Assembly: GCF_023278565.1 (NCBI RefSeq)
Contig: NC_064672.1
Span: 7,006,001-7,070,000, forward strand
Length of the DNA stretch: 64,000 nt
Reading direction: 5' to 3'
From: Colletotrichum lupini
Taxonomy: Eukaryota > Ascomycota > Sordariomycetes > Glomerellales > Glomerellaceae
Numbering within the stretch: position 1 is the first letter of the stretch; the number at the start of each line of letters is the position of its first letter. The translations under genes were made by a program, and so were the position numbers. The notes below the pieces were generated by a model. It worked only from the letters and a program-made list of their open reading frames with translations. It searched no databases and had not been told where the DNA came from. Positions 10,912 through 25,400 of the stretch are shown piece by piece.

Positions 10912-12590
10912 TATCCCATCGGGTGCGGATAGACAGCACTTTTGCTAAGGGCAGGGTAGAGCTAATAAGAGCTTATAAATCTATAAAGTGAACTAATAGG
11001 GATATAGGACCTCTATTTCCTATAGATTTTAGGTATACTAGAGGTACTAGTAATCTTTATTAATATATAATAATATATTATAATCTAAATAACCTTTTCG
11101 AGTTATTTACTATTATTACTAAGTAATAGTATTCTTAAATATTTTTTTGAAATCTTTTTATTATTATAATAAGTATAAAATAAAGATACTTTCTTTAATC
11201 CTTTCTTATATTATTTTTATAGAATAGAAGTATTCTTTTTATTTATAGCCTGTTTAGGCCGTAATAGTTTTTACCTACTTATTAATAATCTAAACTATTA
11301 AATAAGCTAGGTAGTTAGTAATTACTACTATTAATAATAAGTTTTTATCTTTTTCTACTTAGGGCTACTCTAGAGCTATAGTAAAAAGCTATTTATAACT
11401 ACTACTTTTAATAAGAAATTTTAAATAATTAATTACTAATCTCCTTAATAAATAGGGTAGTTATATTAATAATAAGACCTTATTTAATTACTTATATTAA
11501 CCCTATTTATTTTATAATTATATTTATTAATTACCCTAGGGACTAGAAGGTTTTTATAAATATTCGGGCTAAAGACTTACCGGGCGGCTTTTTTAGTAGC
11601 GGTATCCCTAATTAAGTAGCGGCGGCTATAAATAACTTCTTACTTATTTTAAAAAATAATTAATAAAAAGAGTACGAGGGTATTATTTTTTTATATAAAT
11701 TAGTTAACCTATTTCCTAATTAGCTAGGTTTAGTAAGGCTAAGTATGCTAATAACCTACTTCCCTATTTAAAATAGGGATATAGGATATATCCCCTTATA
11801 AAATACCCCGTTTTTTAGTCTCTTTTTTAATAACGAGGATCTTATCTATCTTATTATCCTTTTAATAAGTACTAAAAGCTCTAATTTATTATTTTTATAA
11901 AGTACGAAAAAGACGTATAAAAATAAAGAAGTTATTAAGAAATACGTAATATGTTATAGTTAGTAATAGGGTATAGGAAATTAGGCTATAAGTACTTAAC
12001 TAGCGAGGCTATAATATAAGTATAAGTATATTATAAAACTAAAGCTTATAGAGTCCTTTATATAGGCTCTACTTCTTAAAAAATTCTTTTATAATACGAT
12101 CAGTGTACTAGTTACTAAGTTATCGGCGTCCTGTCGCTGGCCGCATCCCGAATCTATTATATAAGGAAATAAGCGTTATTATTACTCGCTATGTTAGTAT
12201 TACTAAAGCTAGCTTTTTAATAATTACCCTAGCTAGCCGGGCCTAGAGGACTAATACGTATAGACCCTTTTTATATACGTATTATAGTTACTATATATAA
12301 TAGCTAGACTAAGTAAGGATCTAAATTTTATAGCTAGTTAGGATAGGTTTCATTAAGATCGTTATTATTTTAAGAAATTAATTAATAAATCGGACTATAG
12401 CCTCGTTAATTATAAAATCGGAACTAGGTTTATAAAGAGAATCCTTAGTCTTTTAAATATAAACTAATTACTAGTTAACTTTTTAATATATATTTAGTAT
12501 TTAATCTTAGGTCTAGCCCCGGCCCTAGTTAAGTTATAAGTACTTTTTAAGTTAAAATTCTATAGAATTAAATATTTTTAGTTACTAAAG

Positions 12591-12814
12591 TGTTACGGCA
12601 GTAGGCATTAGGGCCCCTATAGGCCCCGTAGCTCAGCCTTAGGCTACGAGGTTAAGCTCTTAGTAATTATATAACGAGCTAGACCGCTAGGCCCAAAGGG
12701 CTAGCTCGCTAACTTCTATTTATTATTCTATTTTTTCTCTCTTTATATTAAGTTTTTAATTGATTAAGTTAATATAGTAGCGTTTTAACTTACCTCGAGT
12801 TTCTTTTTATAATA
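12591..12814 (+). repeat. LTR-A, left copy
   Basis: 224 bp direct repeat partner of 27120-27343. This copy keeps more G and C (for example CCCTATAGGCCCCGTAGC) than the right copy, so RIP hit the pair unequally. Confidence 0.75.
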
Positions 12815-13015
12815 CTACTTAACGTTACTTAATTAACTATTCTCTAAAAACAAAATAATAATATCTTAATTAATTAACTACTTACTATCCTAACTAGCTA
12901 CTTTTATTAAAAAAGCGTATAAGAGAGCTGAGTAATAGCTAACCGAATTAATTATATATAAATAGCATAATTAATACTTCTTAAATATATACTCCCTTTA
13001 CTAAATATAATAATT

Positions 13016-13532
13016 TGTTACAAAGATAACTTTATTTACCATATTATTCGCCTTATTATTAATATTACGTAAGCAAACTATATACTATATTAATCTACGA
13101 TTTCTATAGATTATTATAGGTATTAATTATGTAAGCAATACTGCTTACATAAGCTTACGTAAGCAATAGAAAGTACTAGAAGGTAACTAAATAAGCTAGA
13201 ATTCTCTCGAAGCGGAATTACGTACTACGATTACGTATTTACTTACGTATGCGCTTATTAATTATATTATAATTAATAAGTAATGGAATATTCTAGTAAG
13301 AGGTCTTTATGCTTATATATAGGCGTATATTTACCTACCTAGACCTTTCGTTAAGTAAGTAACTTCTTATATAGTAATTTAATTATATTACTTTCTTTAT
13401 TATAAAAACCTCTTTTATATACGGTTACTTCCCCTATATTTATATATTCTTGCTTCTATATGAATATTTACTTTTTATATTCTTTATAAGAATATCCTAT
13501 ATTACTTCGATAAAGCTATACGTGCTAAATAA
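13016..13532 (+). repeat. LTR-B, left copy
   Basis: 517-bp direct repeat of 25909-26425, aligned without a net length change. It contains the palindromic stretch ATGTAAGCAATACTGCTTACAT (13129-13150), conserved in both copies, a possible promoter or structural element of the LTR. Confidence 0.85.
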
Positions 13533-15070
13533 TTAGAAAATATAGCTAAGGAGGCTAGGTCTCTCTTTATACTAATAGCTTTTAGTAAAATTACTACCTT
13601 TATAAGTCTTAATAAAGCGTTATAAGCCCTAATAAAAGTACTAAGCTCCTAATTATTAACCCTAAGGTCGCGCTATTTAACCAGCTAGTAGAGCGCTTCT
13701 TATTTTTTATTACTTAGGCTAATTACTTAGTATACTTTAATAACGTAGCTAATTAGCTTACCTCGCTTATTTATATTTATAATAATATTCTTTTTAAAAA
13801 AAATACCAAGTAGTATATTAACTTCGACCTTATTTTGGAACTATATTTTAAAAACGATAAAAAGACCTTATTTAAATAGATTAAATAGTAACTAAAAATA
13901 CGTATTACTTAGTACTAATTAAAATAGGTCTTAGCTTTTATTATTAACTAGCTAAGTAATAATACTAAGTATTTATATATAATAACTTATAAGAACCTCG
14001 ACCTTATATATACTACTATTATAGAGCTCTATATTATAAAAAAAGCCCTTATTTAAGTTTATATTAATAATATAGCTATAACTAAAAAACTAAAGTAATT
14101 AGAAAACGGCTCTTAAGCTAGTTTTATTTAGGATATTACTACTTTTAGTATGCTAGAGTAATAGTTAGTACGCTTAAAAACGTAGGGTAGCTACGAGACT
14201 ATTCTAGCTTTATCCTATCCTATTACTTATAATACTTAGAAAATATTAAAATACTTATTTTTATAAATAATAATATTAGTTTTAAGTTTAATTACTAGCT
14301 CTAGCGTATTATAAAGTACTTAAAAAATACTAATTATAATATAAATAGGTACTACTTAGAGTATATTATTAATAAAATTAGAAGTAGCGTTACGGAGTTT
14401 ATATATTTAATACTAATTTTTAACGAGATCACTATAGCTAAGTAACTACTTTACGAGCTTAAGTTAATTTATACTAGCCTAGTTATTATAAATAACGCTA
14501 GTTATAAATTAGACGTACTTATAATTATACTTAAAAACGTTTATTAAAAGCGCTTTATATTTACTAAGCTCGTACGTATTAATAAGCTTTTAAAGTCTTA
14601 ATAAAAGCGCTATTTTTATAATAAGCTACTTATATATTTTTATAACTAAGTTATATTGAAGTACTTAGATAATACGGCTACTTTTTAAAAATATATTAGG
14701 TACGTTACTTAGCTAGCTAATATAATATAGCCCCTTTTTATAAAAGACTACCTAGTTAAGGCTTCTAACTAGACTTATTAAACTTTAAATAAAAATAATA
14801 AAAATAATAAAAGTAACGGAAATAATAGAGGTACTAGGGGTACTAAATAGGACCGAGGTCGTACCTCTATTTATAAGACGATCCCTAAAGCCTTATATTA
14901 AAAACTTAAAAATAGTAGCGCTTATTTCGTTTATAATAATATTAAATATATTTCTAAGGACTACCCTAAGAAGCTAAAAACTACTATAGCTACTATTAAT
15001 ATTACTACGGGCCTTATTAAAATAGAGTTAGGTTTAGAAAACTAGAACCTTTAATAAAAATAAACTCCTA
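13533..15070 (+). pseudogene. gag relic of element B
   Basis: The frame at 14919-14970 reads AYFVYNNIKYISKDYPK: spacing of a CCHC zinc knuckle with Cys and His replaced by Tyr, as expected from TGC-to-TAT and CAC-to-TAT (C-to-T) changes. Upstream frames are full of stop codons. Element C is inserted at 15071, directly downstream. Confidence 0.55.
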
Positions 15071-15261
15071 TATTACGGCTAGCTAGTTATAGTAAGTATA
15101 TTAATAAAAGTTAGGGCTACGAGTACTAAGTAAATAGTATTATAAATATAAATAGCTTTCCTAAAGCTATATCTATAAGTCGTAAAATAAATAAGGCTTT
15201 AGTAATTAATCGTAGTCTTATTAAAAGGGGTTCTTAATAAAAATAGCTAAAAACGATTATA
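15071..15261 (-). repeat. LTR-C, copy next to B gag
   Basis: 191-bp direct repeat of 22237-22427. This copy is the GC-richer one (TATTACGGCTAGCTAG versus TATTATAACTAACTAG). Confidence 0.8.
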
Positions 15262-18200
15262 AAATCTAATACTAAATTAATTACTAAAAAAGCTATAAAA
15301 AGTCTATCTTTAAGCTTAGTTTAAGTTTATATTATATATAAGTTTACTTATAAATATATCCTTTATTAATAATTACTTTTTATTTATTAAGTAATTACTT
15401 AATAAATATTAATAAGCGATTATTTAAAGTAATTATAGTAATTACCTTATTATATAATTACTACTTCTTATTTATATATAACTTATTTATAGTTCTTTTA
15501 TTTTATAAAAGTTACTTTATATTCTTATATTCTTATATATATAGTATATTATAGCCGCTATAAGCTTATAGGGCGGGCCTTAGTCTTAGTTATATATATT
15601 AAGTCGTAATATTAAGTCTTTTTTTTAAAAGTCTTATCCTTATAAACCTATAAATAAGTTATTATAGCCTAGATTAAGGCTTATTAAATAGTCTTTTTAA
15701 AAATACTAAAATATCCGCTAGATCTTTAATATATTATTAATTAAAGCTTATTTTTAAAATTAAAGAGCGAGGATTCGAGATCGAAATACTTTATTTTATT
15801 TTATTATTCGTTAAGGTAAAAATATAAAATATTAAAAAGTGAATTAAAATATTATAAGTATATACGTCGTAGTCGTTTTTATAACGTAATTATTAATACT
15901 ATATATAATTATAAGTTTTTTTCTTTCTTTATTAGTATTTTTTATATTAATTATGTTTATAATAAATTATCTTTTATTTAAAACTAATAAGTTAGAATAT
16001 AAAAAAGAAATAAAGGAGCTTTTTTTTTAAAAATAAGTAGAGGCCTTGCGTCGTATATAAGCTAAAATAAATTAGTCTCTATTAAAGTTAGATCGTTTTT
16101 AAAAAAAAGATATTTAAAAAAAAAAAGTAATCCCTAATCCTTTTAATATTATTAATAAAAATAAGTTGGCTACTATATAAGAAGCGTAGTTTAATAATAC
16201 TTTTAAAATAATTAACTAGGATATTATAATAACTAAAAGTCTTAGTTTTAATTTTAATTTTAGTATTTTAAAAAGGATTCTTAAGAGTTCTAAAAGTTCG
16301 TAATAAGTTCTTATATATTCTTTTCGTATCCGTAGTTTTTTTATTTAATTAGAAATTCTTATATTTTATTCTTAATTCTATAATTAATAATTTATTTAAC
16401 TTCGTACTCTAATTAGTTTAGTTTAATAATAATATAATCTTTTATATATAAACCTCTTAATATAGGTTCGAATAATAAAATATAAAAAACGGGATAGTAT
16501 TATATCGTATTTAGTAATCTTAATTCGTAATTAATTAGTAAGACTTTTTTAATAATTTCGAAAGGTTTAAGTTTTTTATAATCTAATTTATTACTTCATT
16601 ATTTTATTTTAATATTATAATAAAAGAGATAAGCGCTATCCCCCTTTTTTAAAAATAATCCTTTAATCCTTAATCTATCCGCGTTTTTTTATATATATTA
16701 TTATATAAACTCGAGGTTTAATAAGGCTTATTTATAAATTTCTTTAAGTTTATTTACGTTTATTATAGCTTTTATAGCTTATAATCTTTATTATATTTCT
16801 TTATATATTATTAATTAGAATCCGTAGTTAAAGTAAAACGGAGATTTTTTTATACTTTTATTAATTATATTATTATATACGAACTAAGCTATTAATAAAA
16901 GTATAACCTAATTATCCTAATTATAATTTATATAATAATAAAGGTATATTTTAAGGATCTAATTAATTCTTTTTATCTATTTATCGGTTTATAAATAAAA
17001 TAATATTAATAGTTTATAGTCTATATTAAGTTACGAAATTAAGGATTTCTGAAACTTTAAAATAAATAGCTTATCTTTATTAAAAATAATTTTTTTAATA
17101 AACTATAATTTAAAAGCATAACCTTAATAAATACGTATACTAGGTCTTTTATAGTACTTAATTCTTTATAAAGAATAAAATATACGAACTTAATAAGTTA
17201 ATTAATTATAACTAAGATATTATTATATTATACTTTAGTAAATAGTTCTTTAAACTTTAGTAAATTAATAATAAAGTTCTATATAATTAATTACTATACT
17301 TTTATTAGTAGTTATAATAGTTATAGCTCGCTATAAGGCTTATGTAGACTATTTTTACTTTTTTTATAAATTATATAATCCTTAATTATTTTTATAATTT
17401 TAGCGCGTATAGTAAATTTATTATAGTATTAACAAATCCGTTTCTACGTTTTAATAATTCCTTAGTAACTATATATTAATATATTATAAATTTCTATAAT
17501 AAGCTTAGGGGTTATTTTTCTAATCGAGCTAGTATTAATCTTTTTAGCTATTATAAAGAGCTTTATAATTAATATAAAACTACTATCTTTTTTCTGTTTA
17601 AAAATAACTTATATTTTTTTAAGGACTATAACTTCGTAGTTAGGTCTTTTATTAAAAACGTTTACTCTACTATTTTTTAAACTTTTTTAATAAATAATTC
17701 GGAAGTTATACTTGAATAGGAATTCGTTCTATTTAATTTATCGTTTATTTAGGTTCTTATTGATTATAAAGTTTATAAAGTTCTTATAATTTATATAAAT
17801 TATAACTTCGTACTTAGGTTTAAATGACTATAGTTTTTATTTTTAAAATACTTTAATAATTACTATTAGTTTTTTATTATAAATTTATTAATTTAATTAT
17901 ATTTTATAGAATATTTTAAAATAGAAGTAGTATAAATAAAGCTTTTTTTATTTATTTTATTATCCTAAGACTACTTTTATAGCAAAATCTAAGGTATTAA
18001 TCTCGATTTTAAAAAGTTTTTAGGAGTCTAAGATTATAATAACTAGTTTAGAAACGACTATATTCTTAACTTTAATAAATACTTTTTTATACTTAAGATC
18101 CTAAATAAAGGGGGTATTTTTTTATATTAAGTTATTAAGGGGTTTAATTATATTAATATAATCTTTAAGGAATCGTTAATAAAAGTTAATAAATCCTAAG

Positions 18201-21200
18201 AATCCTTATATATCCTTAACGTTTTATAACATAAGCTAGTCCCTAATTATTTCTATTTTTGATACTTATATATAAATTTGTTTTAGTATAATAGTATATT
18301 TAAAAAAGTTTACTTTTTATATATAAAACTCGTATTTAGAGGGTTCGGTATATAGCTTAGTATTTTAGAGTTTTTAAAATATTATATAAATATACTTTTT
18401 ATATATTTTAAAGTCAAAAAAGAAGATAAGAATATTATGAATATAAATAATAATAAAGATATTAACGTACTCCCGGAGTATATAATTAATTATTATTTAA
18501 AAAGTTATTAGAGTATTAATAAGTTTAAAAGGTATAACGAGATATTTAAAAAGTTCTCTACGAGTTTAGAATACTATTTTCTACTCGTTTCTTTTTTTAA
18601 TCTAAATTTAATTAAATACTTTTTTAAAGTTTATAATAGTAAACTAATTAGCTTTATAAAATAATTTTTTAAGCTTAGTAATAAGTAATAAGAAGTAATA
18701 ATTCTTTTTTATAACTTCGTTAAGTCTTTTATAATTAATAATAAGTCTTAATTTTTTACCCTTTTTTAATATAAAAAATAAAGGGAATTTTATAAAAGAA
18801 TTTAATAATTAAATATATCTCTTTTTAAGTTTTTTATTAATACATTTATTGAAGTATTTTTAATTCTTTTAACTTATTAAGTATATTAAATAGAACCCGG
18901 GTTATATCCCTTTTTTAAGTTCGATTTTTATATTTTAATTACTATATTTTAATAATCCTATTTCTTTAGGTTTTATAAATAGTTTTATATATATTTAGTA
19001 CTTTTTAAGTATAATTTAAAGTTATTATAATCTTTAATCGTTAGTACTATTTATAAACTTCTTAGAGCTTTTTATTATTTCAATAAAAACTATATATTAT
19101 ATTTATTCCCGTTTTTTAAGAGTTTTTAAAAATCTGTTTAAACCCTTTTTTTTTTTAAGTCGTTTAGTAATTAGATTTTCTTAGAGAACTTAGTTAGTAA
19201 TTTAATCTATCTGTAGGTTATATTTTTATAACTACGAGAGTTTTAAAATAATATTAATATTTCCGATTTTTATAATATCGTATTATAATTATTTTTATTA
19301 ATTATTAATATATATCGAGAGGTATATAGTTTTTTAATTAATATATTTATAATTATAGTTAACTCGTTCTCTTTTTATTATTTATAATCAATATAATTTA
19401 TCCTTATATAATTATAATAAGTTAAGTTTATTTATTACTCTTAATAAAATATAAGTTTTTTATATACCGTTATTAATAATAATATCTAATTTTTATTTAT
19501 AAATATTAAAGTTAATTCGTAAGTATACGTCGTTATATTATATAGTTATATATAAGAACTTTTTTTTTATTTTTACCTCTTATTATTCCTTTATAATTAG
19601 CTTTTTTAGTTTTTTATCATTTATTTTTTTGAACGGGTTTTTTATTTATATTTCTTTTAATACTCCCTCTAAGCCTTAGCTTTTTTAATATAATAAATTT
19701 AATATTAATTATATTTATAGTCTTTTTACTCTATATATTTACTATTAAAGTACTTTATAAAAAAAGTTAGGGTCTAGACTAAATATAGCTTTATTACTAT
19801 TATTAAAGCTTAGTAACGTCTAGCTAGGTAATTAATTTTTTATATAAACATCCTTAATAATTTTATTATCGCGTTTTTATAAGTAAAAACGACTATTTTA
19901 CTTAGATATAAAATACTAAAAGTATTTATTATCTAGGCACTTTACTTAGAACAATTCTTTATAAAAGGGGTTTTTAAAGTTAAGTAAAAAGTAATCTTCG
20001 TCTATATAGGGGGTTATTATAACTTTCTTACGTTTTTTAGTTCTATAAAACTAAATAACTTAGTTATTTTTAAATAGATAAATATATTTATATTATAGTT
20101 TATTATCGTCCTTTTTAAAGCTGGTATTATTAATACTAAATAGTACTTTATAATCGATCTTTATTTATATATATCGTTAAGTAACGTTATAAGGTTTATT
20201 TAAATTATAAAATAATTTTATTTTATTAAAATAAAAAGAGCTAGTTTTTATTTTAATATTTTCTTCTTTAATTTTAAAGTTAATTCTTCTTTTATTAATA
20301 ATTCCGAAATTAAGAGTTAGTCTCTTAAGTACTTCGATCTTATTTTTATATACGAGGTTTTTAAGCTATTCTTTAACTTTATAAATAAATTTCTTATTAG
20401 CGTCTATTTATTATATTATATAAATAAACTTAGCTAGTATTTTATTTAAATTAAGTCTTTTTTTAAACTTAATAAGCTATTTTTAGTTTATATAGTTTCG
20501 TTATACTATATAAATAAAGCTATTTATAATTTTTTTTATATTAGGTCCTCTTTTTTTAAACTTAAAGAGTTATTCCTTTATACTAACTAAAAGTCTTTAC
20601 TTAATTCGTCCTTTAAAAAAGTAAAATATATTTTTTATAACGGGGTCTATTTTAGCCTTTTCTTTTATATTTTTATAAATCTAAAAGAGTGTTATAATAT
20701 ATTTAATATTATTCTTTTTTAGAGTATAGGGTTAGTAAGCAGGTATCCTTTCTTTTTTTATTACTATTACTAAGGTTTTAACTAAAAATAAAGTAGTATC
20801 GTATCCTAATTATCTATTATTCTTAGGTTATTTTAAGTACTATCCTATTTATTCCTTATTATCTTAGTAAATAAGGTAGTTATCGTTATAATAAGCTATT
20901 TATAAAAGTTATTTATAGGGGACTTTTTTATTTATAATATTAGCTCGTTTTTTTAAAATAAGTTAGTATTAAATATACTTAGGTTATTAGTAATCTTTAG
21001 CTATATATCTTAGTTTATTATAGTTATAGTATTTAAAGTCCTTTTCTTATTATATTTTTTCGTATTTAGTAATACTAAGGTCTATAGGTCCTTTATATTA
21101 TTTATAAAACGTATTTTATTACTATTAGTTTTTTAAGTTATTTTAGTAATTACTTAGTAGCTTACCGTAGCTCTAGTATCTTTTATTAAAGTTAGTTTAA

Positions 21201-22236
21201 GGGCGTCGTATTTCTCCCTTTTCTTTACGTCGTTCGTATAATTAAGTATTAATTTTAATAGCGAGCTCGATATAATATAAGAAATTTATTAGTATTTTTA
21301 CTTTATTAAGTTCGTTCTTAACCTTATCTTTTAATTCTTAATAAAACGAGAAAATACGGGTTTTTTTAATAAAGTTAAGTCGTACTACGAGTCTCTTAAA
21401 CTCGGTAGTATAGTACGAAATAGACTTAGTTTATTAAAAGTTAGTTAGGTCTTTTTTAGCTTATTATTTTTTATTAAGGTCTTAGAATAAGGATTTAAGG
21501 GCGCTCTAAAATCCTATTATATTACTAAAAGTATTCGTAGTTTCCTTTTTATAATAAGGTAAATAACCGTTATTACTAAGGAACTCTTTTTAAAAGGGCT
21601 CGAACTATTCTAAAGCTCGTTCTTTAAAAAAGGTTACTATATAAATAACTCGTTTAGTTTTATTATAAAAATTAGTAATATAAAACGTTTAGTAAGTTCT
21701 AATTTAAATTAAAAATCTTTTAAAACGTTTAGTAGTTCTATTAAAAGTAATAAGTATATTAAGCTTAAGTTTTTTTTATTTATTTATAAGAGTCTTAACA
21801 ATACTAATAATAGCTCGGAGGGTTCTAACTTCTTATTCTAAGTCGTTTACTTTTTTTTTTTAATTCTTAAGTTAGTTATAGCTTTATTAACTATATTTTA
21901 AAAAGTAGTGATATTTTTATTATTTTTAATTAAAATTATAGCTATTTAAGCGGAGTTATTATTAAAAAGCTCCGTAAGTTCTTTATTTTACTTATTACTT
22001 TTCTTAATAATACGTCGTATTTTTTTATAGTTTACTTTTTTAAGAACTATATTATTATTAGAGTTATAAGTAACGTTAAGTATTTCGTTATCCTCGGCCT
22101 TAGCTAGCTCGCTAACTAAGTTAATAAGTTTCTTAAAATTAAATAAAGAAGTACTTAGGGTTTTAGAAAATATCGTCGTTTTTTTATTACTTAGTAAGTC
22201 TCGTAAGGTTAACTCACTAAATAAGAGTAATTAAAA
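15262..22236 (-). pseudogene. gag-pol relic of element C
   Basis: Interior of element C. On the minus strand the reverse transcriptase relic lies at about 18.3-18.5 kb, with gag expected toward 22 kb and integrase toward 15.5-17.5 kb. No open frame survives; the + strand view is T-rich with very few CpA or TpG dinucleotides. Only the RT block was recognised with confidence. Confidence 0.6.
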
Positions 22237-22427
22237 TATTATAACTAACTAGTTATAATAAGTATATTAATAAAAGTTAGGGCTATGAGTACTAAGTAAA
22301 TAGTATTATAAGTATAAATAGTTTTTTTAAAACTATATTTATAAGTTATAAAATAAATAAAGCTTCGGTAATTAATCATAATTTTATTAAAAAGGGTTCT
22401 TAATAAAAATAACTAAAAATAATTATA
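22237..22427 (-). repeat. LTR-C, copy next to B protease
   Basis: 191-bp direct repeat of 15071-15261, more heavily C-to-T/G-to-A mutated than its partner. Confidence 0.8.
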
Positions 22428-25400
22428 TATTAAGTCGTAATATCTTAGCTAGGGGATATATATAAAAAAAACAAAAAATTAATAATTAATTTGATAAACT
22501 TATAGGATCTCGTAAGGGGCTAGCTCTTTAAAATAGAGCTTATATTAGTATTTAATAAATATAGAATTTATTTAAGAGCCTTATTTAATACGGGAGTTAA
22601 TAAATACGGATTTATAAATAACTATATAACCCCTCTATTATAATAGTTTTGCGCAGCCCTATTTTATAAATTATATTACTTAATCCTTATTACTAAGTTT
22701 AATAAAAAGTAATTAAATAATATTAGCGTAGTATCAATTACTAACTTATATATTAATTAATAAGTCTTTTTAAAAGTACCTTTCTTTTTAGTTTAATACG
22801 GGCTATTACGACCTAATTTTAAGGTAGAAGTAGTTCGAATATTACGGGGTAAACTCTAATATTTACTATTAATAGCTAATATAACTTAAGGACCTATTAT
22901 TATAAAAGACGCTTTTTATTATCGTTAGGGATATTAAGGACTTATATATATTGGAAATTATTAATATATAATACTAAATCGACGCTACTCTATTAGTAAG
23001 ACTTATTTAAAATAAATATAACCTATTATAATTAAAAGCTTTAGTAATAGTAAATAAAAGGTATACTAATTAAGATGTTATTATGCTTATTAAAAATAAT
23101 AGCTCGTTAAATATAGTAGTTAAACGAGGCTAAGAATATAAAAAAAATAAAACGCGCCCTTAATAATACTAGTATTACTTTTATAAAGAGGGCTAAGTAA
23201 TAGAAACTATACTTAATAATAATATAAATAAATATTATTTTTATTAGCGCTCCCGCTTTTAAAAAGAACTTAAGGTAAAACGACGTTAAAATAAGTTCTA
23301 TATTACTTTATAAGCTTAATTATATTATTAAAAATAAGAAAGAAGAGGTAAACCTCTTATATAATAATAACTAAGTTACTTATAACCTTATAATAACGAA
23401 CTTATTAAAGTATTTATAGCCCTAGACCGACGTTTTTAATAAAGTAGCTAGCGATATATTAATATTTTATAAGCTATATAATTATAAAATCGAGCTCTTA
23501 AATAGTAATAAAGAAAAGCTAATTTATTATTTTTTATATAAGTAGTTAGTACCTAAGCTAAAGGTTATAAAGGCCTATTTATTAAAGTACTTATAAAAGG
23601 GATTTATTAAATTAAGTAATACTCTTTTTATATTATTAATACTATTTATAAAAAAGTATAATAATAGCTTACGCTTTTACGTTAACTTCTATAAGCTTAA
23701 TAAGGTTATAAAAAAAGACTATTACTTATTATTACTTATTAATAAAACCTTTGCGTAGCTAAATAGAGTAAAAGTATTTACTAAACTAAATATTAAATAA
23801 GCTTTTTATTATATCTAACTTAACTTAGTTTCTAAGGACTTAACGACGTTTAGAACTTATTATAAAATATATAAGTATAAAGTAGTACCCTTTAGGCTCT
23901 ATAACGGGCCTATTACGTATTAATAATATATAAATAAAATATTAATAAAGTACTTAGATAACTTTTATATAGCGTATATAAATAATATCTTAATCTTTTT
24001 TAATAATCCCTTCTAATATTAAGAATACGTTACTAAAGTACTAGACTATTTATAAAAAATAGGCTTATAAGTAGATATTAAAAAGTACGAATTTAGTATT
24101 ACTTTTACGAAGTACTTAGGCTTTATAGTTTTAATAAAAAGTATATAGCTAGACGAGGAGAAAGTCTTTATAATTAGAGACTAAAAGCTACTTATATTAC
24201 TTAAGGGTATTTAGTTTTTTCTTAAGTTTTATAATTTTTATAAGAGGTTTATAAAAAATTATAACTACTTAACTAGGCCCCTTATAAGGCTAATAAATAA
24301 GGGAGTTCTTTTTAATTTTAGTATTAATTACGAAACGGCCTTTAAGGTTATAAAACTAGTATTAATATTAGTACTTATCTTTTATTATTTTAAGTTAAAG
24401 TTATTAATACGGTTAGAAACTAATACTTTTAACTTAATATATACTAAGGCGCTACTATAATAATAAAAAAATAATAGGTTATAATACTTAGTAGCCTTTT
24501 ATTTAAAAATAATAAGTAGCGCAGAGCTTAATTATACTATTTATAATAAAAAAATATTAATAATAGTATTATATTTAGAGGAATAATATACGGAGCTTAT
24601 AAGCTATAAATATAAATTTAATATTATTATAAACTATTAACTATTACTAATTTTTATAACTAAGTGCCTAATTAACTTATAATAAGCCTAATAAGCCGGT
24701 ATATTAATAGATTTTAATTTTTAAATTTATTACTATTTAGGAAAGGAGAACGTACTAACTAACGCCCTTTTATAAAAAATAGAAAATATTTATACTTAGT
24801 AAGTACTAAAAGAGGCTAATAAGATATAAGTTTTTTTATTATTAAGATTATTATTTTTTAATATCGTAGCGGAGCTATAGGTATTATTAAGTACTATTAT
24901 TAGCTAACTATAGTTTATAATTAGCTTATTTTTATTAAAAAACGAGCTCTAGGGGTACTTATTAATAAAAAAGATTTTAAAGTTTAATAAGGACCTTATT
25001 ATAGCGTCTTTTATACTAATATAAGTATTAATAACTAAAAGATATGAGCGCTAGTTTTTTTTAAAATAATAGATTATTAACAATAAATAAGAAGCTCGTA
25101 GTACTTAAAAAAGAGAACCTTTATACTATAATTATTCATAAGGTCTATAAATAGAAACTCCTTACTTACTTAAGGCGTAATAAGGTTATAAAAATAATTA
25201 AATAGTAATATTATTAGCCGGGCCTAATAGTAGATATTTATTAATACGTACGGAACTATTATATTTATTATTAGTTATAAAAGCTATATAATAAACCCCC
25301 GGGGGAGCTAAGATTACTATTAGTACTTAATTACTTATAATAATATATTTTTACTAACTTTATAACTATTTTTATTAATTAAAAAGGATTTAATAATATA

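Larger units (their letters stand above)
15071..22427 (-). mobile_element. Ty3/gypsy LTR retrotransposon C, minus strand, inside element B
   Basis: Two direct repeats of exactly 191 bp (15071-15261 and 22237-22427) bound a 7357-bp element, a normal full length. Minus-strand frames around 18460-18416 read FIIIYIHNILIFF, the reverse transcriptase active-site region, followed by LYTEPSKYEF (18355-18326 region), a well-known Ty3/gypsy block. RIP has added stops throughout. The flanking pentamers (TCCTA and TATTA) are not convincing as a target duplication. It interrupts B between the gag relic and the protease relic. Confidence 0.72.
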
